Below, in pieces: positions 35,572-45,718 of a stretch of DNA of 47,673 bases (its first letter is position 1; each line of letters begins with the position of its first letter). Position numbers and translations under genes: made by a program. Source of the stretch: Mycobacterium sp. (GTDB lineage Bacteria > Actinomycetota > Actinomycetes > Mycobacteriales > Mycobacteriaceae); assembly GCA_025966225.1 (NCBI GenBank), contig JAOPVI010000059.1, positions 1-47,673 on the forward strand, written 5' to 3'. Under the pieces are notes generated by a model. It saw only the letters and a list, made by a program, of their open reading frames with translations, did not search any database and was not told the DNA's origin.

Positions 35572-36713
35572 CATCCGCCCTCGCTGCCCGGCGCGCCGCC
35601 GAACGCTGGTTTCTCGACCGCGGCCTGCCGTCCGTCGTGACGCAACGCGCACGGCTGAGGGCGGTGTGGTCCCGGTCGGCGCCGACGCTGACCGGCTTCG
35701 CCGTCGTCGCAGGCTGCATGCTGGCCATCTTCTTGCTGACCGGCCATACAAACGTCGACATCGACGGTGAACCGAGCACTGTCGAGTGGGTCGTGCTCGG
35801 CATCCTCGCCTTCTGCCTACCGCTTGCTGCCGTCGCGGGCTGGATGGTCGCCCGGATGGTGACCAATCGCGCGCAGACCATCACTTCGACGATTGCCGTC
35901 GCATTCTGCGCGCTCGCCGAGACGATCTCAGGCGGTGCGCTCGCGCTACTGGTGACTGCTGCGGCAGTTGGACTGACCCTGGCACTAACCGGCTCCGGCG
36001 TCGGCTCCATCATCGGTTGGGCGGCCCGGCTGACGCTGTCACAGTTCGCCGCGGCGGGGGCGCTGCTCATCCGTGCGCTGCCGGTGGTGCTGCTGTCGGT
36101 CTTGGTCTTCTTCAACACCTACGTCTGGGTCATGGCCGCGATCATCAGCCAGACGCGGCTCTGGCTCGCCATCGCCCTATTGGTCGTCATCGCTGCGGTG
36201 TTCGTCATATCCGGCACCTTTGAGAAGGCCAGACCGCTACTCGAGAAGGCGACCGCGTCCGCCCGGCATGCGGCACGACTGGCGGGGACCCCGTTCGCGG
36301 ATATGTCCGAACCGGATGAGCCCGACCCGCTGACGAGAGGTGAGTGGTTCAACGTGGTGTTCGTGCTCGCGGCGACCCAGCTCGCTCAGATCCTGATGGT
36401 GGCCGTGGTAACCGGGTCGCTCTTCTTCCTGCTGGGGCTGATCGTGTTGAGCCCCGAGGTGTTGGCGGCATGGACCCGCAACGGCTCGAGTGACGGCAAC
36501 CTGCTCGGCATGAACCTCCCGGTTCCACAAAGCCTGATCCACGTCACGCTGCTTCTCGCGGCGCTGACATTCATGTACATCAGCGCCAGGGCGGTCGGCG
36601 ATGGCGAGTATCGGTCGCGATTCCTCGATCCGTTGATCGACGACCTGAAACTGACTCTGTTGGCGCGCAACCGCTATCGCAACAATCCGGTCAGCCCGAC
36701 GCCCAAAACCTGA
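35568..36713 (+). CDS. Multi-pass integral membrane protein (Rv2113 homologue)
   Basis: The 381-residue protein has a basic start (RRAAERWFLDRG-PSVVTQRARLR) and some eight hydrophobic helices, for example LTGFAVVAGCMLAIFLLTG and WVVLGILAFCLPLAAVAGWMV. M. tuberculosis has the membrane protein Rv2113 at the same place next to dop. No catalytic motif is seen, and the function is unknown. I chose the ATG at 35568, which overlaps the stop of the decayed exporter frame; an open frame from 35388 in another phase of that remnant is not supported. It is convergent with mpa, 16 bases apart. Confidence 0.8.
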   Translation: MTSALAARRAAERWFLDRGLPSVVTQRARLRAVWSRSAPTLTGFAVVAGCMLAIFLLTGHTNVDIDGEPSTVEWVVLGILAFCLPLAAVAGWMVARMVTNRAQTITSTIAVAFCALAETISGGALALLVTAAAVGLTLALTGSGVGSIIGWAARLTLSQFAAAGALLIRALPVVLLSVLVFFNTYVWVMAAIISQTRLWLAIALLVVIAAVFVISGTFEKARPLLEKATASARHAARLAGTPFADMSEPDEPDPLTRGEWFNVVFVLAATQLAQILMVAVVTGSLFFLLGLIVLSPEVLAAWTRNGSSDGNLLGMNLPVPQSLIHVTLLLAALTFMYISARAVGDGEYRSRFLDPLIDDLKLTLLARNRYRNNPVSPTPKT

Positions 36714-36729
36714 CTTCGCTCGGCACTCG

Positions 36730-38550
36730 CTAGAGGTACTGCCCCAGATTCGATTCGGTGTCGATGGCCCGCGAAGCACTGGACGACTTACCGGTGACGA
36801 GCGTGCGGATGTAGACGATCCGCTCACCCTTCTTGCCCGAGATGCGGGCCCAGTCATCGGGATTCGTGGTGTTGGGCAGGTCCTCGTTCTCGGCGAACTC
36901 GTCGACGATCGAGTCCAGCAGGTGCTGGATGCGAAGGCCGTGTTGGCCCGACTCGAGCACCGACTTGATCGCGTACTTCTTCGACCTGTCGACGACGTTC
37001 TGGATCATCGCGCCGGAGTTGAAGTCCTTGAAGTACATCACTTCCTTGTCCCCGTTGGCGTAGGTGACCTCCAGGAACCGGTTGTCGTCGATTTCGGCGT
37101 ACATGCGGTCGACGACCTTCTCGATCATCGTCTTGACGCACAGCGCACGGTCGCCGCCGAACTCACCCAAATCGTCGGCGTGCAACGGCAATTTCTCGAC
37201 GAGGTACTTGCTGAAGATGTCCTGAGCCGATTCGGCATCGGGGCGTTCGATCTTGATCTTGACGTCCAGCCGACCTGGCCGCAGGATCGCCGGATCGATC
37301 ATGTCCTCACGGTTGGAAGCGCCGATGACGATGACGTTCTCCAGCCCCTCGACGCCGTCGATCTCCGAAAGCAGCTGTGGGACAACCGTTGTCTCCACGT
37401 CAGAGCTGACGCCGGTGCCGCGGGTACGGAAGATCGAGTCCATCTCGTCGAAGAACACGATGACCGGGGTGCCCTCGGACGCCTTCTCCCTGGCCCGCTG
37501 GAAGATCAAGCGGATGTGCCGCTCGGTTTCGCCGACGAACTTGTTGAGCAGCTCGGGACCCTTGATGTTGAGGAAGTAAGACTTGGCCTCGCGGGTGTCT
37601 TCGCCTCGGACCTCGGCCATCTTCTTGGCCAACGAGTTGGCGACGGCCTTGGCGATGAGCGTCTTGCCGCATCCTGGCGGGCCGTACAGCAGCACGCCCT
37701 TGGGCGGCCGCAACGAGTACTCCCGGTAGAGCTCCTTGTGCAGGAAGGGCAGTTCCACGGCGTCACGGATCTGCTCGATCTGACGGGTGAGCCCACCGAT
37801 GTCCTCGTAGCTGACGTCCGGAACCTCTTCCAGCACGAGATCCTCGACCTCGGCCTTGGGGATGCGCTCGAACGCGTAGCCCGCCTTGGTGTCGACCAGT
37901 AGCGAGTCGCCTGGCCGCAGCTTGCGGGGCCGTCGGTCGTCGTCGAGCGCGTCGGCCACCTCGTCGTCAATGAACTCTTGGGCGACCAATGGTTCGGCCA
38001 GCCACACGATGCGCTCCTCGTCGGCGTGCCCAACGACGAGCGCACGATGTCCGTCGGAGAGGAGCTCGCGCAGCGTGCTGATCTCGCCGACCGATTCGAA
38101 CGTGCCGGCCTCCACCAAGGTCAACGCCTCGTTGAGCCGCACGGTCTGGCCCTGCTTGAGCTCCTTGACTTCGATGTTCGGCGAGCAGGTCAGCCGCATT
38201 TTGCGGCCCGAGGTGAACACGTCGACCGTGTCGTCCTCGTGGGTCGCGAGCAGCACGCCGTAGCCGCTTGGCGGTTGGCCGAGCCGGTCGACCTCCTCGC
38301 GAAGGGCGAGCAACTGCTGGCGAGCTTCCTTGAGCGTGTCCATCAGCTTGGCGTTGCGCGCGGCGAGCGAGTCGATCCTGGCTTCGAGTTGATGGACGTC
38401 GCGGGCGCTGCGCAGACCGCTGTCGGGGCCGACAGCCTGCTCCAATTGCTCGCGAAGGGCCGCGGCTTCGCGGCGGAGTTGTTCTAGTTCGGCAGCATCG
38501 TCGCTGGACATGGGAGTTCCGAAGGATTCAGGACGCTCTGGCTCACTCAT
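36730..38550 (-). CDS. mpa: Proteasome-associated AAA+ unfoldase Mpa (ARC)
   Basis: Mpa is the hexameric ring ATPase that binds Pup, unfolds tagged proteins and feeds them to the 20S core. The 606-residue protein has an N-terminal coiled coil (about 18-75), two OB-like domains, and an AAA+ module with [16 protein letters not shown] (Walker A), [12 protein letters not shown] (Walker B) and [14 protein letters not shown] (arginine finger region). The C-terminus NLGQYL has the penultimate Tyr needed to dock on the alpha ring. It is divergent from the MTB12-like gene across 147 bases. Confidence 0.97.
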   Translation of the reverse strand: MSEPERPESFGTPMSSDDAAELEQLRREAAALREQLEQAVGPDSGLRSARDVHQLEARIDSLAARNAKLMDTLKEARQQLLALREEVDRLGQPPSGYGVLLATHEDDTVDVFTSGRKMRLTCSPNIEVKELKQGQTVRLNEALTLVEAGTFESVGEISTLRELLSDGHRALVVGHADEERIVWLAEPLVAQEFIDDEVADALDDDRRPRKLRPGDSLLVDTKAGYAFERIPKAEVEDLVLEEVPDVSYEDIGGLTRQIEQIRDAVELPFLHKELYREYSLRPPKGVLLYGPPGCGKTLIAKAVANSLAKKMAEVRGEDTREAKSYFLNIKGPELLNKFVGETERHIRLIFQRAREKASEGTPVIVFFDEMDSIFRTRGTGVSSDVETTVVPQLLSEIDGVEGLENVIVIGASNREDMIDPAILRPGRLDVKIKIERPDAESAQDIFSKYLVEKLPLHADDLGEFGGDRALCVKTMIEKVVDRMYAEIDDNRFLEVTYANGDKEVMYFKDFNSGAMIQNVVDRSKKYAIKSVLESGQHGLRIQHLLDSIVDEFAENEDLPNTTNPDDWARISGKKGERIVYIRTLVTGKSSSASRAIDTESNLGQYL

Positions 38551-38573
38551 GTTGCGCTCCCTCCAAGCACCGA

Positions 38574-38594
38574 AAGTTGGTGCAGTAACAACTT
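38574..38594. promoter_or_regulatory. Inverted repeat upstream of mpa
   Basis: AAGTTG and CAACTT are separated by nine bases and lie just upstream of the mpa start (24-44 bases). The position fits an operator or a 5' UTR hairpin. It is only a 6-bp arm, so chance is possible. Confidence 0.25.
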
Positions 38595-38635
38595 CAAAGC
38601 TACCGGCGATTCAGCCTTCGTGTGCGGTGTAGGAA

Positions 38636-38664
38636 TTCGACACACCAGCAACACTTGTTAACCT
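38636..38664 (+). promoter_or_regulatory. Predicted SigA-type promoter of the MTB12-like gene
   Basis: TTCGAC (38636-38641) and TAACCT (38659-38664; fits TANNNT) are separated by 17 bases. Transcription should start near 38671, giving a 5' UTR of about 27 bases with a GAAAGGA ribosome site. The -35 box is not perfect. Confidence 0.4.
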
Positions 38665-38697
38665 GTCACCTGAGTTAGCCCCATCGAAAGGACAGTC

Positions 38698-39192
38698 GTG
38701 ACACTGAAAACCCTCGTTACCGGCGTGGCAGCAGTCGCTGTGGTAGCCGCAGCAGCGGGCGGTGTGACTTCGATTGCATCGAGTGCGTCGCCGACCGCTC
38801 CCGCAATCCAGCCAGTCGTGTTCGGCGCGCCCCTGCCGCTTGATTCGGCACCGAACCTGGCGGGCCCGCTCGTGCAGACCCTCAACGGCCTCGCCGCGGG
38901 TGGCTCGTTCTCCGGACCCAAGGGCACCTACGTCGAGGGTGGCCTCGGCCGAATCGAGACCATCGCCGCCGATCGGGCGTACAGCAAGGCCCAGGCCAAG
39001 GGCCTGTTCCCGCTGACCTTCAACATCGTCGACATCGATGAGAACGGGCCAGTCGCAACTGCGAACGTCACCGCGACCGCCAACAACGGCGTCAGCAATA
39101 CGCAGCCCGTGACCTTCGTCAACGGCCCGAGCCCGACCGGCTGGCAGATCTCGAAGGATTCCGCCTTGGCTCTGCTGAGTTCGTCGAGCTAA
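38698..39192 (+). CDS. Secreted low-molecular-weight antigen MTB12 (CFP-2) family protein
   Basis: The 164-residue protein starts at GTG with GAAAGGA upstream. It has a signal peptide (TLVTGVAAVAVVAAAAGGVTSIASSASP) and the mature block IQPVVFGAPLPLD, which is nearly the MTB12/Rv2376c sequence QPVVFGAPLPLD as I recall it, then YVEGGLGRIETIAADRAYSKAQAKGLFPL and VTFVNGPSPTGWQISKDSALALL. MTB12 is an exported, immunogenic protein of unknown role. In M. tuberculosis it is not beside mpa. lppK follows 9 bases later. Confidence 0.85.
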   Translation: MTLKTLVTGVAAVAVVAAAAGGVTSIASSASPTAPAIQPVVFGAPLPLDSAPNLAGPLVQTLNGLAAGGSFSGPKGTYVEGGLGRIETIAADRAYSKAQAKGLFPLTFNIVDIDENGPVATANVTATANNGVSNTQPVTFVNGPSPTGWQISKDSALALLSSSS

Positions 39193-39201
39193 TTTGGTCC
39201 G

Positions 39202-39726
39202 GTGCGCCGCACCGAAGCCCTAACCCTGAGTGCCGTCACCTTGGTGGCGGCATTCGGGCTTTCGGGGTGCAGTTCCGATGACGCTCACGCACCGCCGCCG
39301 AGCCAGCACGCGCTGCCGAGCACCACTGGTGTGCTCCCGCCGACGTCGGCGCCCCTTCCGGCGCCGGACGCGCTGACCGGCGTGCTGTTCCGGCTCGCCG
39401 ACACTTCGATTCCCGCTGAGCAGAAGCTCGGCCTGGTGCAGTACTCCACTCCCGACGACGTGGCGGCGCTCGGGAATTTCGGGCAAGCCCTCAAGGACGG
39501 CGGCTTCAAGTCGTTGACCATCCAGGCCACCGACCTGTCCTGGGCGAGCACACCGGGCAACGTGTCGGCCACCGTGACCATCGGCACGGCCGACGATCCG
39601 GCCAAGACGTTCACCTATCCCATGGAATTCAGCCCGACGCGGGACACCTGGCAGCTCACGCGGCGGACGGTCGATCAACTGTTGCAGTTGGGCAGCAGCT
39701 CGACCGCTCCGACGCCGACCGGTTGA
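39202..39726 (+). CDS. lppK: Lipoprotein LppK (Rv2116 homologue)
   Basis: The 174-residue protein from a GTG start has a lipoprotein signal with lipobox LSGC (acylated Cys at residue 23), then a Pro-rich spacer and a globular domain (LTGVLFRLADTSIPAEQKLGLVQYSTPDDVAALGNFGQALKDGG ... WQLTRRTVDQLLQL) with the same overall pattern as the MTB12 protein encoded just upstream. It is expected on the outer face of the membrane. Adjacent to mpa in M. tuberculosis as well. Convergent with trmI, 9 bases apart. Confidence 0.85.
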   Translation: MRRTEALTLSAVTLVAAFGLSGCSSDDAHAPPPSQHALPSTTGVLPPTSAPLPAPDALTGVLFRLADTSIPAEQKLGLVQYSTPDDVAALGNFGQALKDGGFKSLTIQATDLSWASTPGNVSATVTIGTADDPAKTFTYPMEFSPTRDTWQLTRRTVDQLLQLGSSSTAPTPTG

Positions 39727-39735
39727 GCGCAGGGC

Positions 39736-41555
<1,820 letters not shown>

Positions 41556-41559
<4 letters not shown>

Positions 41560-42341
41560 CCGACTGCCTCTACCGTCGGCTGCCCGCCGACGGTCCCTTG
41601 CAGGTCTTCGAAGCGACTGACGGCACCCGCAGCAACTGGGACCCCGAGATCCAGCACGGTTCACCGCCACTGGCGTTGATGACCAAGGTCATCGAGGAAC
41701 TCGCGGCCGAAACCCCGCTGCGCATCGGCCGGCTGACACTCGACATCCTGGGCGCGATACCCGTTGCGCCGCTGAAGGTTCGGGCGTGGACCGCGCGACC
41801 CGGTGCACGAATCTCGCTGGTGTGCGCCGAACTGCTGCCGTTCGGAGACGCGCGTCCGGTCGCCCGCGTCACGGCCTGGTTGCTGGCCACCAGCGATACC
41901 CACGACGTCGCGACCGACCGCCACCCCCCAATGGTCGAGGACGAAGCGGTGCCGAATCCGCACGCGTGGCTGGGCGCCCCCGGGTACCTCGAGACCGTGA
42001 CGTGGCGCAAGCAGGCCACCGCGGATGGCGCGGCGGCCGAGGTCTGGCTCAGTCCACGTGTCCCGCTGGTGGACACCGAGCCCGTCACCGACGTCCAGCG
42101 TCTCGCCATGGTTGTCGACTCGGCCAATGGCGCTGGCGCCGCACTGGACCCAGCCGATTTCGTGTTCATGAACACCGACACCACCGTGCACCTTCACCGC
42201 CTTCCCTCCGGCACCGACTTCGGGCTGCGGACCAGGGCCTCGATCGGACCCGACGGCATCGGGGTCACCACCGCCGAGCTGTTCGACCGGCATGGCTTCG
42301 TCGGAACATCCGCGCAGACCCTGCTGGTCATGCGCCGCTGA
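41556..42341 (+). CDS. Acyl-CoA thioesterase II-like (double hotdog) protein
   Basis: The 261-residue protein has two hotdog-like halves: FEATDGTRSNWDPEIQHGSPPLALMTKVIEE and IGRLTLDILGAIPVAPLKVRA in the first, MVVDSANGAGAALDPADFVFMNTDTTVHLHRLP and RASIGPDGIGVTTAELFDRHGFVGTSAQTLLV in the second, as in TesB-related thioesterase family proteins. It should cleave acyl-CoA esters; chain length unknown. The GTG start overlaps the nuclease stop (GTGA), so both are on one transcript although their functions look unrelated. Confidence 0.85.
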
Positions 42342-42362
42342 AGCCCATCTTCTGTATATCCA

Positions 42363-42391
42363 TTGCCGTCTATATAGATCTTTTGTAATAT
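42363..42391 (+). promoter_or_regulatory. SigA-type promoter of the ArsR operon
   Basis: TTGCCG (42363-42368) and TAATAT (42386-42391; fits TANNNT) lie 17 bases apart in an unusually AT-rich stretch. Transcription should start near the ATG at 42398, giving a leaderless mRNA. CTATATAG and AGATCT in the spacer are self-complementary and could be the ArsR operator. Confidence 0.5.
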
Positions 42392-42397
42392 TCGGGC

Positions 42398-42715
42398 ATG
42401 GACGTCTTCGAGGCGCTCGCGGAACCCAGTAGGCGCACGCTGCTCGACACCTTGCGGGATGGTGAACGCACTGCAGGCGAGCTAGTCGCCACACTGCCCG
42501 GGCTGACGCAGCCGACGGTCTCACGACATCTTCGGGTGCTGCGCGAGGTCGGCCTCGTCGAGGTCCGCCCCGACGCGCAGCGTCGGATCTACGCGCTCCG
42601 CGCCGACGGCCTAGTCGCGATGGACGACTGGATCAGTCGATATCGCCACTTCTGGGCGAACCATCTGGACGCATTGGAACAACACATGAGCTCGACCTTC
42701 GAGGAGCCGACATGA
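42398..42715 (+). CDS. ArsR-family transcriptional regulator
   Basis: The 105-residue winged-helix protein reads MDVFEALAEPSRRTLLDTLRDGERTAGELVATLPGLTQPTVSRHLRVLREVGLVEVRPDAQRRIYALR, a standard ArsR fold. It has no Cys metal site, so it is of the non-metal group that is usually paired with SRPBCC genes. It likely represses its own operon. The SRPBCC gene overlaps its stop (ATGA). Confidence 0.93.
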   Translation: MDVFEALAEPSRRTLLDTLRDGERTAGELVATLPGLTQPTVSRHLRVLREVGLVEVRPDAQRRIYALRADGLVAMDDWISRYRHFWANHLDALEQHMSSTFEEPT

Positions 42716-43227
42716 CCGACCGGAACGGAAGACTCACCATCGACGGCGACCAGGCCGTGCTCCACTTCGAGCGCAAGCTGCCGTTCCCCGTCGAACGGGT
42801 GTGGGCGGCCATCACCGACCCGGCCCACCGAGACAGGTGGATGGGCAAGACCTCCATCGAACCGCGGACGGGCGGCACCATCACGACCGTGGCCTCGGGG
42901 CCGCCGTTGCCGCCCGATCAGAAGAGGATGACCGGCCGGATCCTGGTCTGGGATCCGCCTCGCGTGTTCGAGCACGAATGGAATCAACCGATCGTCGAAC
43001 CCGGAGTGGTGCGGTACGAACTGCAGCCAGACGGAGCGGGCACGCTGCTGCGGTTCAGTCACCGTGGGCTCAGTGTGCCCAACGCGACGGGATTCCGGTC
43101 GGGAACACACGCGTTTCTCGACCGCCTCGAGGCCCTCCTTGCAGGCGAGCCCATGCCCAACTGGGCACAACGTGTCGAAGCGATCGCCGGAACCTCTCCG
43201 AGCGGCACTGGAAGGGAAGGCTCATGA
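42712..43227 (+). CDS. SRPBCC (AHSA1/CalC-type) domain protein
   Basis: The 171-residue protein has the START-like fold: LHFERKLPFPVERVWAAITDPAHRDRWMGK, ILVWDPPRVFEHEWNQP, and TLLRFSHRGLS ... FLDRLEALLAGEP. These proteins bind small hydrophobic ligands in a deep pocket; ligand unknown. Coupled to the regulator before and the flavodoxin gene after by ATGA overlaps. Confidence 0.9.
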   Translation: MTDRNGRLTIDGDQAVLHFERKLPFPVERVWAAITDPAHRDRWMGKTSIEPRTGGTITTVASGPPLPPDQKRMTGRILVWDPPRVFEHEWNQPIVEPGVVRYELQPDGAGTLLRFSHRGLSVPNATGFRSGTHAFLDRLEALLAGEPMPNWAQRVEAIAGTSPSGTGREGS

Positions 43228-43850
43228 GAATCGTCATCGCCTATCACTCGGGGTTCGGACACACGGCCACCATGGCCGACGCGGTGGCCATGGGTGCTCG
43301 GGCAGTCGGGGCCGACGTCTCGTCGATCGCCGTCGACGCCATCGCCGAGTCGCACTGGGACCTGCTCGACGGCGCAGACGGGATCATCTTCGGCAGCGCC
43401 ACCTACATGGGCAACGTGCCGGCAGGCTTCCAAGCCTTCGCCGAGCAGACCGGAAGGCGCTGCCTCAACGGAGCGTGGAGGGACAAGGTCGCCGCGGGTT
43501 TCACCAACTCCGGCGCCAAGAGCGGCGACAAGTTGACCGCCCTGATGTCGTTGGCCGTGTTCGCCGCACAGCACCACATGCATTGGGTGAACCTCGGACT
43601 CGGCGCGGGCTGGAACAGTTCGGACGGCAGCGTCGACGACCTCAACCGCTTGGGTTTCTGGCTCGGCGCGGGCGCGCAGACCGATGTCGACGCGAATCCG
43701 GACCAGGTCCATCCATCCGATGTTCGGACGTGCGAACATCTTGGGCGTCGAGTAGCGACCGTCACCGGCGAGCTGCTCGCTGGACGCACTGTCGCACAAC
43801 CTAATCCAGCGGCTGCAATTCCTGCAGCATCGTCGGCACCAACTCGCTGA
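43224..43850 (+). CDS. Flavodoxin / WrbA-like NAD(P)H:quinone oxidoreductase
   Basis: The 208-residue protein starts MRIVIAYHSGFGHTATMADAVAMGA, the FMN phosphate-binding loop, and has DGIIFGSATYMGNVPAGFQAFAEQ and AAGFTNSGAKSGDK, typical of WrbA-type flavoproteins that reduce quinones by two electrons. I chose the ATG at 43224, which overlaps the SRPBCC stop (ATGA); the frame open upstream is out-of-phase SRPBCC sequence. The last 50 bases overlap the convergent flavoprotein gene, so the C-terminal tail [11 protein letters not shown] may be a recent read-through extension. Confidence 0.88.
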   Translation: MRIVIAYHSGFGHTATMADAVAMGARAVGADVSSIAVDAIAESHWDLLDGADGIIFGSATYMGNVPAGFQAFAEQTGRRCLNGAWRDKVAAGFTNSGAKSGDKLTALMSLAVFAAQHHMHWVNLGLGAGWNSSDGSVDDLNRLGFWLGAGAQTDVDANPDQVHPSDVRTCEHLGRRVATVTGELLAGRTVAQPNPAAAIPAASSAPTR

Positions 43851-45180
43851 CCGTCGGGTGGATGTGCATGGTGCGCGAGATGGCCGTGTAGGGAAGCTTG
43901 GCAGTCATCACGTCGAGAATGTCCTGAACGACCTCGTCGCCGCCCACGCCGAGGACGGCCGCCCCGAGGATCTCCTCGGTCTCGGCGTCGACCACGACCT
44001 TCATGAAGCCCTGGGTCTCCCCCTTCTCGACCGCTCGCCCGACCTTCGTCATGGGCCGCTTGCCCACCAACGCCTTTCGGCCGGACGCACGAACCTCGGC
44101 AACAGTCAGCCCGGCCCTGCCCAACGGCGGGTCGATGTAGAGCGCGTAGGTGGTCACGCGGTCGCTGACGCGGCGTGGGTCGTCATCCAGCAGGTTGGCC
44201 GCGACGATTTCGAAGTCGTTGTAGGACGTGTGAGTGAAGGCGCCCTTGCCGTTGCAGTCACCCATCGCCCAGATGTGCGGGACGTTCGTGCGTAACTGAT
44301 CGTCGACCGCGACGAAGCCACGCCGGTCGGTCGCCACGCCCGCGGCGTCCAGTCCGAGGTCGTCGGTGTTCGGCGCTCGGCCCGTCGCAACCAACAGCTG
44401 GGACCCGACGATGGGATCGGCGTCATCACGGGGATACAACTCGAAGCCGTTGTCCCGCTTGATTATCCGCATCGCGGTCGCCCCGAGGTGGATCTCGATG
44501 CCCTCCGCTTCGAGGATCTCCTTGACGGCAGCGGAGACGTCCTCGTCCTCCCTGGCGGTCAGCCGCGGGCCCTTCTCGACGACGCTCACCCTGGCCCCGA
44601 AACGCCGGTACATCTGGGCGAACTCGAGCGCGATGTAGCTACCGCCGACGATCACCAGATGCTCGGGAAGCGTTGCGAGGTCGAGGATGCCGACGTTGGT
44701 GAGGAAGTCGACGTCGGAAAGCCCGGGGATGTCGGGGACGACGGCGCGACCGCCGACGTTCAGGAAGATCTTGTCAGCCGCGAGGAGTTGATCGTCGACC
44801 CGGACGGTGTGCGGGCCGTCGAAGCGCGCGTGGCCGCGGATCAGCGTGCAACCCGCCATCCCCTCGAGCCAGGACTCGACGCCGTGCCGGTCGTCGAGCA
44901 TGACCTCGTCCTTGCGGGCCTTGACCTTCGCCATGTCCACCGTGACATCGCCGGTGCCGATACCGAATTCGGCGCCGCGGCGCGCCACGTGTGCGGCGTG
45001 GGCACTGGCGACCAAGGTCTTGGTGGGGATGCAGCCGTAGTTGACGCAGGTTCCGCCGACGAGCTTGCGCTCGATGACCGCGACGGTCTGACCGGCTTCC
45101 GTCAGCCGTCCGGCAAGCGGTGGCCCGGCCTGACCCGCGCCGACGATGATCGCATCGAATCTGGTTGACTCGCCTGCCAT
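43801..45180 (-). CDS. Pyridine nucleotide-disulfide oxidoreductase, MerA/Lpd-like without MerA cysteines
   Basis: The 459-residue flavoprotein has FAD site AIIVGAGQAGPPLA, redox-active pair GGTCVNYGCIPTKT (about 42-47), NAD(P)H site LVIVGGSYIALEFAQMY, second FAD motif HIWAMGDCNGKGAFTHTS and the C-terminal interface HIHPTVSELVPTM with the His-Glu pair. These proteins are often named mercuric reductase, but both the N-terminal heavy-metal domain and the C-terminal Cys-Cys of MerA are missing, so mercury reduction is unlikely. Substrate unknown; RclA-like or similar thiol/quinone reductases are options. Its ATG directly abuts the DUF4126 gene stop (no gap). Confidence 0.88.
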   Translation of the reverse strand: MAGESTRFDAIIVGAGQAGPPLAGRLTEAGQTVAVIERKLVGGTCVNYGCIPTKTLVASAHAAHVARRGAEFGIGTGDVTVDMAKVKARKDEVMLDDRHGVESWLEGMAGCTLIRGHARFDGPHTVRVDDQLLAADKIFLNVGGRAVVPDIPGLSDVDFLTNVGILDLATLPEHLVIVGGSYIALEFAQMYRRFGARVSVVEKGPRLTAREDEDVSAAVKEILEAEGIEIHLGATAMRIIKRDNGFELYPRDDADPIVGSQLLVATGRAPNTDDLGLDAAGVATDRRGFVAVDDQLRTNVPHIWAMGDCNGKGAFTHTSYNDFEIVAANLLDDDPRRVSDRVTTYALYIDPPLGRAGLTVAEVRASGRKALVGKRPMTKVGRAVEKGETQGFMKVVVDAETEEILGAAVLGVGGDEVVQDILDVMTAKLPYTAISRTMHIHPTVSELVPTMLQELQPLD

Positions 45181-45666
45181 TTAGATGACCGAGACCAGCG
45201 CTACGACGGCAAACCCACCTAGCACGGCGATCGCGTCCTCAGACAGCGCGACGGGGAGGTCGTGGCCACCGTTGGCGGCGACCAGCCGCTTGCGGGCCTG
45301 GTACCCGCCGAGCGTTCCGAGCACGGCGCCGATGATGCCTGCGCCGAGCGAACTGAACGTGTGATGAAAACCTGCGCCGACCACCGCACCTGCGAACGCC
45401 CCGGTCAGAATCCGGACGGCGAACTGCGGGGTGACGGTTCGAGGCGGTGTCGACGGCAGCTGGTCCGTGACCAGTTCCACCACCAACAAGATGCTCAGCA
45501 CCGTGACGGTGATGGGATGCCCGACCCAGTGAGCCCAGGTGCCTTCGAGCGGCAGCCAGCCCAGCGCCGCACCCCAGGCCACGACGGCCGGCGGGGTCAG
45601 CGCGCGAAGACCGGCGACGACGCCGATGAGCAAAGCGAGCAGAAGGAGCAGGAGAACTTGCGGCAT
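45181..45666 (-). CDS. DUF4126 integral membrane protein (Rv2120c homologue)
   Basis: The 161-residue protein has about four to five hydrophobic helices with the family signature GLRALTPPAVVAWGAALGWL and VELVTDQLPSTPPRTVTPQFAVRILTGAFAGA. The function is unknown. It is placed next to hisG as in M. tuberculosis. The start is an ATG after a 52-base gap from hisG; the downstream flavoprotein gene begins at the next base after its stop. Confidence 0.9.
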   Translation of the reverse strand: MPQVLLLLLLALLIGVVAGLRALTPPAVVAWGAALGWLPLEGTWAHWVGHPITVTVLSILLVVELVTDQLPSTPPRTVTPQFAVRILTGAFAGAVVGAGFHHTFSSLGAGIIGAVLGTLGGYQARKRLVAANGGHDLPVALSEDAIAVLGGFAVVALVSVI

Positions 45667-45718
45667 GGCGACCCCTCGACCGGTCCGGTAGTGACTGGAA
45701 ACCTAGCACCCGAGCAGT

